Assembly (NCBI GenBank): GCA_021813765.1
Contig: JAKAJM010000009.1
Span: 1-50,556 of the forward strand
Length of the DNA stretch: 50,556 nt
Reading direction: 5' to 3'
Origin: Nitrospirota bacterium
GTDB taxonomy: Bacteria; Nitrospirota; Thermodesulfovibrionia; Thermodesulfovibrionales; JdFR-88
The translations under genes were made by a program, and so were the position numbers. Positions 23,880 through 33,971 of the stretch are shown piece by piece (position 1 is the stretch's first letter; the number at the start of each line of letters is the position of its first letter). The notes under the pieces are model-generated. The model made no database searches. It worked only from the letters and a program-made list of their open reading frames with translations, and had not been told where the DNA came from.

Positions 23880-26636
23880 ATGGTCACAGTCTACATAGAT
23901 GGGAAATCCTACCAAGTGGACGGGCAGCAGAACATGCTTGATGCCTGTCTTTCCCTTGGCATGGACCTGCCTTATTTCTGCTGGCATCCCGCGATGCACT
24001 CCGTGGGGGCCTGCCGGCAGTGCGCGGTAAAGCAGTTCAAGGACGAAAATGACAAAAAAGGCAAGATCGTCATGGCCTGCATGACCCCGGCCGCCGAAGG
24101 CACCCGGATATCCATAAAGGACCCGGAGGCGGTGGAGTTCAGGGGCCGCGTGATCGAATGGCTGATGCTCAACCACCCGCACGACTGCCCGGTATGCGAC
24201 GAGGGCGGGGAGTGCCATCTGCAGGACATGACGGTGATGACGGGACATGTCTACCGGAGGACCCGGTTCAAAAAACGCACTCACAAAAACCAGTACCTTG
24301 GCCCGTTTGTGAACCACGAAATGAACCGCTGCATCCAGTGCTACAGGTGCGTGCGTTTTTATAACGACTACGCGGGAGGAAGGGACTTTGGCGTCTTTGC
24401 GGCACACGACAGCGTGTATTTCGGAAGGCATGAGGACGGCGTTCTTGAAAGCGAGTTCAGCGGCAACCTGGTGGAGGTCTGTCCCACCGGCGTTTTCACG
24501 GACAGGGTGTTCAAGAAACAATACACGAGGAAGTGGGACCTGCAGACAGCCCCTTCAATATGCGTGCACTGCTCTCTTGGATGCAACATAATACCGGGGG
24601 AGCGGTACGGCGCCTTGAGGCGGATAAGGAACCGTTACAACGGTGAGGTTAACGGATATTTCATTTGCGACAGGGGGCGGTACGGTTTTGAGTTCGTAAA
24701 CAGCCCTATGCGCATCCGCGAGCCGTATCTGCTATCCGGGGAAGGGACAGACACCAGAAAGACATTGAAAGAAGGCGAAGTGCTCTCTGCCTTGAAGGCG
24801 GTCATCGAGGGCGCAAAGGGGATAATAGGCATAGGCTCGCCAAGGGCCTCGCTCGAGGCAAACTACCTGCTGCAAAAGCTCGTGGGCCCGGAGAATTTTT
24901 ATTCTGGCGCTTCGAAGACCGAATCAGGCGTTGTGGGGCAGATGCTATCCGTTCTTTCAGACGGCCCTGTCCGCACGCCTTCGCTGAGAGAGGCCGCAAA
25001 CGCCGACGCCGTGTTCGTTCTTGGCGAGGACGTCCCGAATACCGCCCCTATGCTTGGGCTTGCCCTGAGGCAGGCGGTGCGGCATAGACCGGTGGAAAGG
25101 GTGACAAGCGAGCTCAAGATCCCCCGGTGGAACGATTACGCCATAAGAGAGGCCATTCAGGAAGAAAAGGGCCCTCTCTTTATCGCCTCCGTGACCGGGG
25201 GAAGGCTGGACAGCATAGCGTCCGGGGTTTTTCATGCCGCTCCGGACGATATCGCGCGGCTGGGCTTCAGGGTGGCCCAGGCCCTGAGCCCTAACGCACC
25301 AGTGGCAGGCGGCCATTTTGAGGCGGATGCGCTCTCTTTCGCGGAGCGCGCTGCCAAAGCGCTCAGGGAGGCAAAAAGGCCGCTTGTGGTCTCCGGCGCG
25401 GGTACAAGAAGCAGCGCCGTCCTACAGGCGGCGGCCAATATCGCATGGGCGCTCTGGGAGGACAACAGGAACGCGGCCTTGTCTCTCGTGGCTCCGGAGT
25501 GCAACAGCCTTGGCCTTGCCCTTATCGGCGGGCATGACATAAGCGGCGCGGTCAGAGCAGTGGAAGAAGGAAGGGCGGACACGGTCATAATCCTGGAAAA
25601 CGACCCTTTTGACCGGCTCGACATGCCGGGGGCAGAGTCGCTCCTTCGCGCTAGGCAGGTCATTGTGCTGGACTATCTGCCGACGCATTCAATAGACAGG
25701 CTGCAGGCCGCTGCCGCAGCCGGAGCAAGAGTAGTCCTGCCAGCGGCGCCGTTTGCCGAGGGCAGCGGCACTCTTGTAAGCTCCGAGGGGCGGGCTCAGA
25801 GGTTTTATAAGGTTTTTAGCGGGCCCGGAGAAAGATCGGCCGAGAGCTGGAGATGGCTCAGGGACCTTTTGCTTGAGCTTGGCCGGCCGGGCTCCGAGGC
25901 GCTGTTTTCGCTTGATGAGGTCCTTTCCGCAATGGGGCGCGAATTCCCGGCGCTGGGCGGCGCGGTCAAGGCGGGCCCCCCGTCGGACTACCGGATAAAA
26001 GGGATGAAGATACCGCGCCAGCCGCATCGCTACAGCGGACGTACGGCTATCCGGGCCGCACTGGACGTCCATGAGCCAAAACCTCCGGAAGATGCGGACT
26101 CCCCATTGTCGTTTTCCATGGAAGGGTATGAGGGCCAGCCCCCGGCTCCGCTTACCGCCCGTTTCTGGGCACCGGGTTGGAACTCCGTTCAGAGCGTAAA
26201 CAAGTTTCAGGGCCATGTTGGCGGCCATATGAAGGGAGGGGATTCCGGGATCCGGCTGATAGAACCGGCAAAGGCAAAGGAGACCCACTACTTTACGGAC
26301 ATTCCCGGCCCATTCGTGCCTAGGGATGATGAATTTTTCGTGGTCCCGCTCCATCACGTGTTCGGCTCCGAGAGGCTTAGCGCCATGTCTTCCGGCATAG
26401 CGGAGCTCATGCCATCCCCGTACATAGCCTTGAACGATTCGGATGCGGAACTGAGATCCCTGACTGATGGAGGAGAAGCAAGGGTAGAGCTCGGTTCTTT
26501 TGCTTCTTTCCGTCTGCCAATCAGGCTGGATGCGTTCATGCCGCGCGGGGTTGCGGGATTTCCGTTCGGGCTTCCGGGGCTGCACGGGGCAGTGCTGCCT
26601 GCCTGGGGGAAGATCACGGCGGTGAAGCAGACATGA
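23880..26636 (+). CDS. nuoG: NADH-quinone oxidoreductase subunit G
   Basis: The 918-residue peripheral subunit carries the electron wire. From the N-terminus: a [2Fe-2S] ferredoxin domain (VTVYIDGKSYQV, FCWHP, GACRQCAV, ACMTP), the His/3-Cys N5 motif (HPHDCPVCDEGGECHLQDM), the N4 cluster motif (RCIQCYRCVRF, CPTG), and an off-path N7-type motif (CVHCSLGCN with a later Cys in FICDRG). A molybdopterin-oxidoreductase-like domain without cofactor function completes it. Presence of the N7 ligands and the long C-terminus fit E. coli-type NuoG. ATG at 23880 matches the homologous N-terminus; ATG at 23829 would add a Lys/Glu-rich 17-residue leader. Its stop overlaps the nuoH start. Confidence 0.94.
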   Translation: MVTVYIDGKSYQVDGQQNMLDACLSLGMDLPYFCWHPAMHSVGACRQCAVKQFKDENDKKGKIVMACMTPAAEGTRISIKDPEAVEFRGRVIEWLMLNHPHDCPVCDEGGECHLQDMTVMTGHVYRRTRFKKRTHKNQYLGPFVNHEMNRCIQCYRCVRFYNDYAGGRDFGVFAAHDSVYFGRHEDGVLESEFSGNLVEVCPTGVFTDRVFKKQYTRKWDLQTAPSICVHCSLGCNIIPGERYGALRRIRNRYNGEVNGYFICDRGRYGFEFVNSPMRIREPYLLSGEGTDTRKTLKEGEVLSALKAVIEGAKGIIGIGSPRASLEANYLLQKLVGPENFYSGASKTESGVVGQMLSVLSDGPVRTPSLREAANADAVFVLGEDVPNTAPMLGLALRQAVRHRPVERVTSELKIPRWNDYAIREAIQEEKGPLFIASVTGGRLDSIASGVFHAAPDDIARLGFRVAQALSPNAPVAGGHFEADALSFAERAAKALREAKRPLVVSGAGTRSSAVLQAAANIAWALWEDNRNAALSLVAPECNSLGLALIGGHDISGAVRAVEEGRADTVIILENDPFDRLDMPGAESLLRARQVIVLDYLPTHSIDRLQAAAAAGARVVLPAAPFAEGSGTLVSSEGRAQRFYKVFSGPGERSAESWRWLRDLLLELGRPGSEALFSLDEVLSAMGREFPALGGAVKAGPPSDYRIKGMKIPRQPHRYSGRTAIRAALDVHEPKPPEDADSPLSFSMEGYEGQPPAPLTARFWAPGWNSVQSVNKFQGHVGGHMKGGDSGIRLIEPAKAKETHYFTDIPGPFVPRDDEFFVVPLHHVFGSERLSAMSSGIAELMPSPYIALNDSDAELRSLTDGGEARVELGSFASFRLPIRLDAFMPRGVAGFPFGLPGLHGAVLPAWGKITAVKQT

Positions 26637-27586
26637 GCCAGACGGTGATACACCTGATCATGGTCTTTGGGGTGCTTGGCGTGATGATGAGCATCGCGGC
26701 GGGGCTTATATGGGTGGAAAGGAGGCTTCTTGGCCTCTGGCAGGACAGGTATGGCCCAAACCGGGTCGGCCCCCTGGGCATGCTTCAGCCCCTGGCTGAT
26801 GTTATTAAGATCCTGGCCAAGGAGGACTGGGTGCCGCCCTTTGCCGATAGACCCGTGTTCACGCTCGCGCCCGCAATCGTAGTGATAACGGTCCTTCTAG
26901 TGTTCGCGGTGATGCCGTTTGCCCCGGGGATAGTTGTGGCGGACCTTAATATCGGAGTGCTTTATTTTCTCGCCATGTCCTCGCTGGGGGTCTATAGCGT
27001 GGCCCTTGGCGGATGGGCCTCCGGCAACAAATATTCGCTTATCGGGGCGCTCAGGGCGTCGGCCCAGATGATCAGTTACGAGGTCTTCATGGGGCTTTCG
27101 ATCATGGGTGTGGTGATGATGTCCGGCTCCTTCGACCTGCGAAGGATCGTGGAGGCGCAAAGGGGGCTCTGGTACATAGTGCCCCAGTTCATTGGTTTTG
27201 CGGTTTTCCTTGTGGCCGGAGTGGCTGAAACCCACCGGCTGCCTTTCGACCTTCCTGAGGCGGAAAGCGAGCTTGTCGCCGGTTTTCATTCCGAGTATTC
27301 GGGGATGAAGTTCGGGCTTTTTTTCGTGGGGGAGTATCTTGGCATAACACTCATATCGATGCTAATAACCACCCTTTTTCTGGGGGGATGGTACGGGCCC
27401 GTGCTGCCGCCCGTGGTTTGGTTTTTCATAAAGACATTTTTCTTCATAGGTTTTTTCATCCTTCTGAGGGCGGCGCTACCGCGCCCCAGGTACGACCAGC
27501 TCATACGGATTGGATGGAAGCTCATGCTTCCGCTTTCCCTTTTAAACATAGTTGTAACGGGCGGGATAATGCTTGCCGCCCGATGA
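26633..27586 (+). CDS. nuoH: NADH-quinone oxidoreductase subunit H
   Basis: The 317-residue membrane subunit with eight helices forms the quinone chamber at the base of the peripheral arm. Signatures include [21 protein letters not shown] and the acidic loop [30 protein letters not shown]. It starts at an ATGA overlap with nuoG and ends with an ATGA overlap with nuoI, so translation of the three is coupled. Confidence 0.96.
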   Translation: MSQTVIHLIMVFGVLGVMMSIAAGLIWVERRLLGLWQDRYGPNRVGPLGMLQPLADVIKILAKEDWVPPFADRPVFTLAPAIVVITVLLVFAVMPFAPGIVVADLNIGVLYFLAMSSLGVYSVALGGWASGNKYSLIGALRASAQMISYEVFMGLSIMGVVMMSGSFDLRRIVEAQRGLWYIVPQFIGFAVFLVAGVAETHRLPFDLPEAESELVAGFHSEYSGMKFGLFFVGEYLGITLISMLITTLFLGGWYGPVLPPVVWFFIKTFFFIGFFILLRAALPRPRYDQLIRIGWKLMLPLSLLNIVVTGGIMLAAR

Positions 27587-28122
27587 AAGGAAAAAAACTT
27601 TTAGGGATGTTTAGCATACTAAAGACGCTGTGGGTCGTTTTTTTGCACTTGTTCAAGCGCAAGGTCACGGTGCTTTATCCCGAGGAAAAGCCTTACATAC
27701 CGCCAAGGTGGCGAGGGCGGATAATACTTTCCAGGGACCCCGATGGCGCAGAGCGCTGCGTGGCCTGCTATCTGTGCGCCGCCGCCTGCCCGGTGGACTG
27801 CATCTCCCTGCAGGCCACCGAGGACGAATACGGGAGGCGGTACCCGGAATTTTTCCGGATAAACTTTTCCAGGTGCATATTCTGCGGGTACTGCGAGGAG
27901 GCATGTCCTACGTATGCGATACAGCTGACCACGGATTTCGAGATGAGTGAATACAACAGGCAAAACCTGGTTTATGAGAAAGAAGACCTGCTCATAAGCG
28001 GGACCGGCAAATACCACGGATACAACTTCTACAAGGTGGCGGGGCTTTCCATAAAGGGCAAGGAAAAGGGCGAAGGAGAAAACGAGCTTCCCCCGGTGGA
28101 CGTAAAGGGGCTGATGCCGTAA
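27583..28122 (+). CDS. nuoI: NADH-quinone oxidoreductase subunit I (N6a/N6b ferredoxin)
   Basis: The 179-residue subunit carries two [4Fe-4S] clusters, N6a and N6b, between NuoG and NuoB. The ligand sets are C59, C62, C65, C69 ([12 protein letters not shown]) and C98, C101, C104, C108 ([12 protein letters not shown]). Most of the protein is close to E. coli NuoI ([45 protein letters not shown]). The ATG at 27583 overlaps the nuoH stop; an ATG at 27607 is an alternative. Its stop overlaps the nuoJ start as TAATG. Confidence 0.96.
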   Translation: MKGKKLLGMFSILKTLWVVFLHLFKRKVTVLYPEEKPYIPPRWRGRIILSRDPDGAERCVACYLCAAACPVDCISLQATEDEYGRRYPEFFRINFSRCIFCGYCEEACPTYAIQLTTDFEMSEYNRQNLVYEKEDLLISGTGKYHGYNFYKVAGLSIKGKEKGEGENELPPVDVKGLMP

Positions 28123-28652
28123 TGGCAAACGTATTCTACATATCCGCTGCCATAGCGGCCGTTTCGACTGCCCTGGTGGTAGTGCAAAAAAACGTGGTGC
28201 ACGCCCTTATGTATCTTATCCTTTCGCTTCTGTCGGTTGCGGTCATTTTTTTTGACATCGGGGCGCCTTTTGTGGCGGCGCTCGAAGTGATCATATACGC
28301 CGGAGCAATCATGGTCCTTTTTGTTTTTGTGATAATGATGCTGAACCTGGGGGCCCAGTCCGCGGAAGAGGAAAGGCATTGGCAGACCGGCGGCATGTGG
28401 ATAGGCCCCTCGGTGCTTGGGGCAGTGCTCCTTGGGGACCTGGTCTACATGATGGTCCTGGGACCGCCCCGGAGCTCTTTTGGCGGCCTGCCACCGGCGG
28501 GCCCAAAACAGGTGGGCATTAAGCTGTTCGGGCCGTATCTGATAGGCGTGGAGCTGGCCTCGATGCTTCTTCTCGCTGGGCTCATAGGGGCGTATCACCT
28601 TGGCAGGCCGGCAAGAAAAGAACATCGGAAAGAGGAGGACAAGACAGAGTGA
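28122..28652 (+). CDS. nuoJ: NADH-quinone oxidoreductase subunit J
   Basis: The 176-residue membrane subunit has five helices. The third helix carries the conserved [31 protein letters not shown] block, whose bend takes part in proton-coupling. The C-terminal tail is short and charged. It starts at a TAATG overlap with nuoI and ends at a GTGA overlap with nuoK. Confidence 0.95.
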   Translation: MANVFYISAAIAAVSTALVVVQKNVVHALMYLILSLLSVAVIFFDIGAPFVAALEVIIYAGAIMVLFVFVIMMLNLGAQSAEEERHWQTGGMWIGPSVLGAVLLGDLVYMMVLGPPRSSFGGLPPAGPKQVGIKLFGPYLIGVELASMLLLAGLIGAYHLGRPARKEHRKEEDKTE

Positions 28653-28987
28653 CGCCATTGCCCGCTCAGCCGTCCCAACTGTACCAGGTGCCGCTGTCCC
28701 ATGGGCTGCTGCTGGCCTGGCTGCTTTTCATAACCGGACTTATAGGAGTGCTGGTCCGCAGGAACCTGATATTTATGCTTATGTCAATCGAGATAATGCT
28801 CAACGCCTCAGGGCTGGCCTTCATAGTCGCGGGAAGCAGGTGGGGCCAGCCCGATGGTCAGATCATGTTCATATTTATTCTGGCCATGGCCGCCGCCGAG
28901 GTATCGGTTGGCCTTGCGCTTGTGCTGCTTTTTAACCGGCGGTTCCGCACATTGGACACGGACGCCGCAAACAGGATGAAGGGATAG
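28649..28987 (+). CDS. nuoK: NADH-quinone oxidoreductase subunit K
   Basis: The 112-residue three-helix antiporter-related subunit has the expected [29 protein letters not shown] and [23 protein letters not shown] segments, including the two membrane glutamates needed for proton pumping. The start is GTG at 28649, overlapping the nuoJ stop by four bases. The first dozen residues before the first helix are slightly longer than usual. Confidence 0.94.
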   Translation: MTPLPAQPSQLYQVPLSHGLLLAWLLFITGLIGVLVRRNLIFMLMSIEIMLNASGLAFIVAGSRWGQPDGQIMFIFILAMAAAEVSVGLALVLLFNRRFRTLDTDAANRMKG

Positions 28988-28995
28988 GCGCGGAG

Positions 28996-30900
28996 ATGCT
29001 TCAACTTTTATGGCTTATACCCGCTTTGCCTTTCGCGGGGTTTTTGGCCCTTTCGCTTTTTGGAGGACGTATGCGCAGGCCCCTGGCGGCGGCCGTGGGC
29101 GCCTGCTCCGTGGGGCTTTCTGCCCTGGTCTCGCTTCTTGTCGCTGCGGATTTCATACTTTTTTCCGCTCAGGACCCGGCCTCGCGGGTCTACACGCAGG
29201 ACCTTTGGACATGGATAAAGATCGGCGCTTTCATGCCCGGCATCAGTTTGTATCTCGATGCGCTTTCGCTCGTGATGGTGCTCGTGGTGACGGTAGTGAG
29301 CTTTTTCATACACCTGTATTCGGCCCAGTTCATGGAGGACAGCGAGGGATACAGCCGGTTTTTTGCCTATATGAACCTGTTTGTCGGCTCCATGCTGGTC
29401 CTGGTGCTTTCGGGCAACCTGCTCCTTTTGTACCTTGGGTGGGAAGGGGTAGGGCTTTGCAGCTATCTTCTCATAGGTTTCTGGTACAGGGAGAGGGTAA
29501 ACGGGAACGCCGCAATAAAGGCTTTTGTGGTGACGCGCGTGGGCGATACGGCGCTAGCGATCGGCCTTTTCCTTCTTTTTGTGAAGCTTGGTTCCCTGGA
29601 CATACAGTCTGTAATGAACTCTGCCGCGCTCAGATGGCAGACTGGAGGGGTTCTGCCCACCTTGGCCGCCGCCCTCATCCTTGGAGGGGCGGTGGGCAAG
29701 TCCGCGCAGCTTCCGCTCCAGACATGGCTTCCGGACGCTATGGCCGGCCCCACGCCAGTAAGCGCACTGATACACGCCGCCACCATGGTAACGGCCGGAG
29801 TGTACCTTATAGCAAGGACCCATGTGCTTTTCAGCCTGGCCCCGGCGGTGGAGCTGGCAGTTGGCATAATAGGGGCGGCTACACTGTTTATCTCTTCAAT
29901 GAGCGCTCTCGTACAGCACGACATAAAAAGGGTGCTGGCCTATTCAACGATAAGCCAGATAGGTTACATGTTCCTGGCGCTTGGTGTCGGGGCATGGTCC
30001 GCCGCGATCTTCCACCTTGTGACGCACGCCTTCTTCAAGGCGCTGCTGTTCCTCGGAGCGGGTGCGGTCATATCCGGGCTTGGCGGGGAGCATGACATGT
30101 TCCGGATGGGAGGGTTGAAGGGGCAGTCGCCTTTGGTTTTCTGGACATTTCTGGCCGGGGCGTGCTCACTTTCCGCCCTTCCCCTTGTGACGGCGGGTTT
30201 TTACAGCAAGGGAATGATCTTGTTTGGCGCATGGGAGTCCAGGCAGGCCGGGTTCTGGCTCTGGGCGGCCGGACTGGTGGGGGCTTTTCTGACTTCGATA
30301 TATACCTTCAGGATGGTGTTCCTTATCTTTTTCGGCGAGCTTAAATCGCCAATGACGAAAAAGCCGGACCTCAGGGAGACGGTGCCGCTGGTTGTGCTTG
30401 CCTTCCTGGCGATAGTTGGCGGATTTATCGGAATGCCCAGTTTTCTTGGAGCAAGACCGGCCATAACGGGTTTCCTGTCCTCCGTCCTGCCGTCTTCGGT
30501 CCAGATGGGTGGCCAGAAGGAAACGGAGCTCCTTCTGGAGACGGTGGTCTCCATCATCTCCCTTGCCGGCATCTACGTGGCCTATTTCTTCTGGCTTGCC
30601 GCCCGCGAATATTCGCGGGAAATAGCCCAAAGCCGGGCCGGGAAGGCCTTAGGCAGGTTCCTTTTTTCCGGCTGGGGGTTTGACTGGCTTTACGGGAAGC
30701 TCTTTGTTGCCCCGTATAAATGGGCGGCAAACGCAAACAAAAACGATGTCGTAGACCTGGTTTACTCGTTCATAGCCGGGGTGAACAGGTTTTTCCATTT
30801 TGGACTGAGCCTTACACAGACGGGGAAGGTGCGTCTGTATGCGGCGGCCATTGCGCTTGGGGCCGCGATCACAATAACAATTGCGGTGGTCTTCAGATGA
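28996..30900 (+). CDS. nuoL: NADH-quinone oxidoreductase subunit L
   Basis: The 634-residue distal proton-pumping subunit has the Mrp-antiporter core (GWEGVGLCSYLLIGFWY, GAVGKSAQLPLQTWLPDAMAGPTPVSALIHAATMVTAGVYLIAR, VQHDIKRVLAYSTISQIGYM) and the C-terminal lateral helix region. It starts eight bases after nuoK. The stop overlaps the nuoM start. Length and motifs are ordinary. Confidence 0.97.
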   Translation: MLQLLWLIPALPFAGFLALSLFGGRMRRPLAAAVGACSVGLSALVSLLVAADFILFSAQDPASRVYTQDLWTWIKIGAFMPGISLYLDALSLVMVLVVTVVSFFIHLYSAQFMEDSEGYSRFFAYMNLFVGSMLVLVLSGNLLLLYLGWEGVGLCSYLLIGFWYRERVNGNAAIKAFVVTRVGDTALAIGLFLLFVKLGSLDIQSVMNSAALRWQTGGVLPTLAAALILGGAVGKSAQLPLQTWLPDAMAGPTPVSALIHAATMVTAGVYLIARTHVLFSLAPAVELAVGIIGAATLFISSMSALVQHDIKRVLAYSTISQIGYMFLALGVGAWSAAIFHLVTHAFFKALLFLGAGAVISGLGGEHDMFRMGGLKGQSPLVFWTFLAGACSLSALPLVTAGFYSKGMILFGAWESRQAGFWLWAAGLVGAFLTSIYTFRMVFLIFFGELKSPMTKKPDLRETVPLVVLAFLAIVGGFIGMPSFLGARPAITGFLSSVLPSSVQMGGQKETELLLETVVSIISLAGIYVAYFFWLAAREYSREIAQSRAGKALGRFLFSGWGFDWLYGKLFVAPYKWAANANKNDVVDLVYSFIAGVNRFFHFGLSLTQTGKVRLYAAAIALGAAITITIAVVFR

Positions 30901-32474
30901 TGCTTGTATGGCTCATAGTGGTCCCTTTTGCGGGAGGCGTCCTTGCCTGGTCACTTTCGCGAGCGGGGGGGAGGGACATCGCCTCAAGATGGGTATCGCT
31001 CATCGCGCTTGTCATTGACCTGTTTCTGGTAGCAGGCCTCTGGGCCGGCTACTCCGTCAGGCTTGGGACAGGAGCGCTTTCCCTGCCAGGGGTCTCATTG
31101 CCTTACGGGAAGTGGTTCAAGGAATTTAAAGTGCCGTGGATACCCCAGGCCGGCATATCGTTTCATCTTGCGATGGACGGCCTAAGTCTGCTCCTGGTCA
31201 CCCTTACTTTGGTGCTGGGGGTGGTTTCCGTTGCGGCCTCGTGGAGCGAGATAAAGGACAGGACCGGTTTTTTCCATTTCAATCTGCTTTGGACGCTGTC
31301 CGGGATCATCGGGGTCTTCCTGGCCCTGGACCTTTTTCTTTTTTATTTCTTCTGGGAGATGATGCTTGTACCCATGTACTTCCTCATCGCCATATGGGGG
31401 CATGAAAGGAAATTGTATGCCTCTGTGAAATTTTTCATCTTCACCCAGTTGGGCGGTCTTTTCATGCTGTTGTCAATCCTGGGGCTTTTCTTTATCCACG
31501 GAGGACAGACAGGGGTCTATACCTTCGATTACACGGCCCTGCTTGGCACCGCCATGCCGCCGGCAACCGCCTTCTGGCTCATGCTTGGTTTTTTTATTGC
31601 CTTTGCCGTGAAGCTCCCAGCGGTGCCTGTCCATAGCTGGCTTCCGGACGCGCACACGGAGGCGCCCACCGCCGGAAGCGTCATTCTGGCTGGGCTGCTT
31701 CTTAAGACTGGCGCCTACGGGCTTTTGCGTTTTACGGTGCCTCTTTTCCCCGAGGCCTCGGCAAGCTTTGCGCCTCTGGCCATGGCGCTTGGCGTGATCA
31801 GCATCCTTTATGGCGCTTTTTTGGCCTTCGGGCAGACGGACCTCAAAAGACTTGTGGCCGACACGAGCATAAGCCATATGGGTTTTGTGCTTCTTGGCAT
31901 CTATTCCTGGAACAGGATCGCACTTCAGGGGACGGTCATGCAGATGCTCTGTCATGGCATAAGCACTGGCATGCTATTTGTCCTTGCCGGGGCGGTGCAG
32001 GAGCGGATACATACGCGCGACATGCGCAGGATGGGCCGGTTCTGGGAAAAGGCCCCGGTCATGGGCGGGGTGGGTATGCTCTTTGCCCTCGCTTCACTTG
32101 GCCTTCCCGGGCTCGGCAATTTCATAGGGGAGTTTCTTGTGCTCCTGGGGGCGTTTATGGCCAGCCGCGTCATGGCCGTCATCGCCTCGCTGGGGCTTAT
32201 TGTGTCCACCGTTTATGCGCTCTGGATGGTACAGCAGGTCTTTCACGGTGAGCCGCGCGAGGATTGGACGCTCCCGGACTTTCACCCAAGAGAAAAAGGG
32301 ATCTCGGCGGTGATGATCGTCCTTATCGTATGGCTTGGCCTTTATCCCCAGCCTGTCATAAACGCGGCAAGACCGGCGCTTGAGAACCTCCGGAAGGTAA
32401 GGGCGGCGGTTTTAATGCAGCAGCAGGAAAAAGGCGGCGCAGAAGGTAAAGGGGGCCCCAATGAGTTACGCTGA
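30897..32474 (+). CDS. nuoM: NADH-quinone oxidoreductase subunit M
   Basis: The 525-residue proton-pumping subunit has the core motifs FYFFWEMMLVPMYFLIAIWG, AFAVKLPAVPVHSWLPDAHTEAPTAGSVILAG and DLKRLVADTSISHMGFV. Two adjacent ATG codons (30897, 30900) fit the start; the first overlaps the nuoL stop. It overlaps nuoN by 14 bases. Only one NuoM is present, so this is not the two-NuoM type known from Nitrospira. Confidence 0.97.
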   Translation: MMLVWLIVVPFAGGVLAWSLSRAGGRDIASRWVSLIALVIDLFLVAGLWAGYSVRLGTGALSLPGVSLPYGKWFKEFKVPWIPQAGISFHLAMDGLSLLLVTLTLVLGVVSVAASWSEIKDRTGFFHFNLLWTLSGIIGVFLALDLFLFYFFWEMMLVPMYFLIAIWGHERKLYASVKFFIFTQLGGLFMLLSILGLFFIHGGQTGVYTFDYTALLGTAMPPATAFWLMLGFFIAFAVKLPAVPVHSWLPDAHTEAPTAGSVILAGLLLKTGAYGLLRFTVPLFPEASASFAPLAMALGVISILYGAFLAFGQTDLKRLVADTSISHMGFVLLGIYSWNRIALQGTVMQMLCHGISTGMLFVLAGAVQERIHTRDMRRMGRFWEKAPVMGGVGMLFALASLGLPGLGNFIGEFLVLLGAFMASRVMAVIASLGLIVSTVYALWMVQQVFHGEPREDWTLPDFHPREKGISAVMIVLIVWLGLYPQPVINAARPALENLRKVRAAVLMQQQEKGGAEGKGGPNELR

Positions 32475-33936
32475 GATATTGTCCGCGCTTCCGCTCATCC
32501 TTGCGGCGGCCTCCTCGGTGGCCGTAATGCTTGTAATAGCGTTTTACAGGAACCACGGGGTTGCCGCTCTGGCCACACTTGCCGGGCTTGGGGTCTCCTT
32601 TACCTCCATCTTTGTGGCCGCCCCTTACGCGCCGGAAAATGTCACAGGCCTGCTGGTCATCGACGGCTATGCCCTTTTTTTCATGGGGCTGATATTTGCG
32701 GGCTCCTTTGTTGTGGCTATGCTTGCCCATGGGTATCTGAAGATAAAGCCTTGTGCTGAGCGGGAGGAGTTTTATCTCCTCCTCCTGCTTTCAGCAACGG
32801 GCGCAGGGGTCCTTGCGGCAAGCGCGCACTTTGCATCCTTTTTCCTGGGCCTTGAGACCATGAGCGTGTCTCTCTACGCCCTTATTCCCTATCTCAAGAG
32901 TGAGCGGGCGGTTGAGGCCGGGGTGAAATACCTGGTGCTTGCGGCAGCGTCATCCGCGTTCCTGCTTTTCGGGATGGCGCTCATATATGCAAGGTTGGGA
33001 ACAATGGGGTTTTCAGACATCGCTTCAGCGGGCATGAGGGCGTACATGGGGAAAGACCCCGTTTTTCTTGGGGCGCTGGCCCTTATTGCCGCCGGGGTAG
33101 GGTTCAAGCTCGCAGTGGCGCCATTCCATATGTGGACGCCCGATGTATACGAGGGCGCACCGGCCCCGGTCTCAGCCTATGTGGCAACCGTCTCGAAGGG
33201 GGCCGTGTTTGCGCTTTTCCTCAGATACTTCGCCAGGGTGGACATACACCAGAGCGGCTCTCTCATGCTGGCAGTTGCCGTTATATCCATAGGTTCCATG
33301 TTCATTGGCAACCTGCTGGCGCTCCTTCAGGACAACGTAAAGCGCATCCTGGCATACTCTTCGATAGCCCATCTTGGATATCTTCTGGTGGCCTTTCTTG
33401 CTGCCGGGGCGCTAAGGGTGACGGCCGTTGCCTATTACCTGGCCTCCTATTTCATAACCATGCTTGGGGCCTTCGGGGTGATCTCGGTGTTGACCGCGGA
33501 AAGCGCGGGAGAAAAGGGAGAGATGGAAGACCTTGAGGACTACAGGGGGCTTGCCGCAAGGCACCCGGCAGTTGCGGCGGTATTCTCCGCGATGCTTTTT
33601 TCCCTGGCCGGCATACCGCTTACCGCGGGCTTTATCGGCAAGTTCTATGTGATAGCAGCCGGGGCCGGATCGGCCCTCTGGACCCTGCTGATCGCCCTTG
33701 CGGTAAACAGCGCGATAGGGCTTTTCTATTATGTGAGGGTCATCGTGAAGATGTATTCAGGCGCAGAGACGCCGGGCGGCTTGCAGGCGGCCGTGGCGCC
33801 ATCGCCCGCCAAGGTGGCCATCCCCATAGGCGGAGGGCTTGCCCTGGCAGGGCTCACGCTTGGACTGGTATGGTTCGGGATCTATCCGCCATCGCTTCTT
33901 TACATCATCCGGAGCGCGGTCCACAGCCTGATGTAA
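32461..33936 (+). CDS. nuoN: NADH-quinone oxidoreductase subunit N
   Basis: The 491-residue third antiporter-like subunit closes the operon. Motifs include LGLETMSVSLYALIPYLK, GVGFKLAVAPFHMWTPDVYEGAPAPVSAYVATVSK and LQDNVKRILAYSSIAHLGYLLVAF. Its ATG lies inside the end of nuoM, suggesting coupling. A hairpin follows one base after the stop (33937-33956), where the operon probably ends. Confidence 0.97.
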   Translation: MSYAEILSALPLILAAASSVAVMLVIAFYRNHGVAALATLAGLGVSFTSIFVAAPYAPENVTGLLVIDGYALFFMGLIFAGSFVVAMLAHGYLKIKPCAEREEFYLLLLLSATGAGVLAASAHFASFFLGLETMSVSLYALIPYLKSERAVEAGVKYLVLAAASSAFLLFGMALIYARLGTMGFSDIASAGMRAYMGKDPVFLGALALIAAGVGFKLAVAPFHMWTPDVYEGAPAPVSAYVATVSKGAVFALFLRYFARVDIHQSGSLMLAVAVISIGSMFIGNLLALLQDNVKRILAYSSIAHLGYLLVAFLAAGALRVTAVAYYLASYFITMLGAFGVISVLTAESAGEKGEMEDLEDYRGLAARHPAVAAVFSAMLFSLAGIPLTAGFIGKFYVIAAGAGSALWTLLIALAVNSAIGLFYYVRVIVKMYSGAETPGGLQAAVAPSPAKVAIPIGGGLALAGLTLGLVWFGIYPPSLLYIIRSAVHSLM

Positions 33937-33956
33937 GGGGCCTGAAGGCAGGTCCC
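33937..33956. terminator. Hairpin between the nuo operon and the cytochrome operon
   Basis: GGGGCCTG (33937-33944) pairs with CAGGTCCC (33949-33956) over eight pairs with one wobble and a four-base loop. A second small stem AAGGT/ACCTT follows at 33961-33972. There is no long T-run on either strand, so it may act as a pause or bidirectional barrier between convergent operons rather than a classical terminator. Confidence 0.5.
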
Positions 33957-33971
33957 TGGTAAGGTTCACCT

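Noticed and set aside
29010-30095. A 361-codon frame overlapping nuoL in another phase
   Set aside because: The product is Arg/Gly/Cys-rich with no domain, while nuoL in the other frame is unmistakable.
30897-32474. Possibility of a two-NuoM complex I as in Nitrospira
   Set aside because: Only one NuoM gene is present and the order L-M-N is standard.
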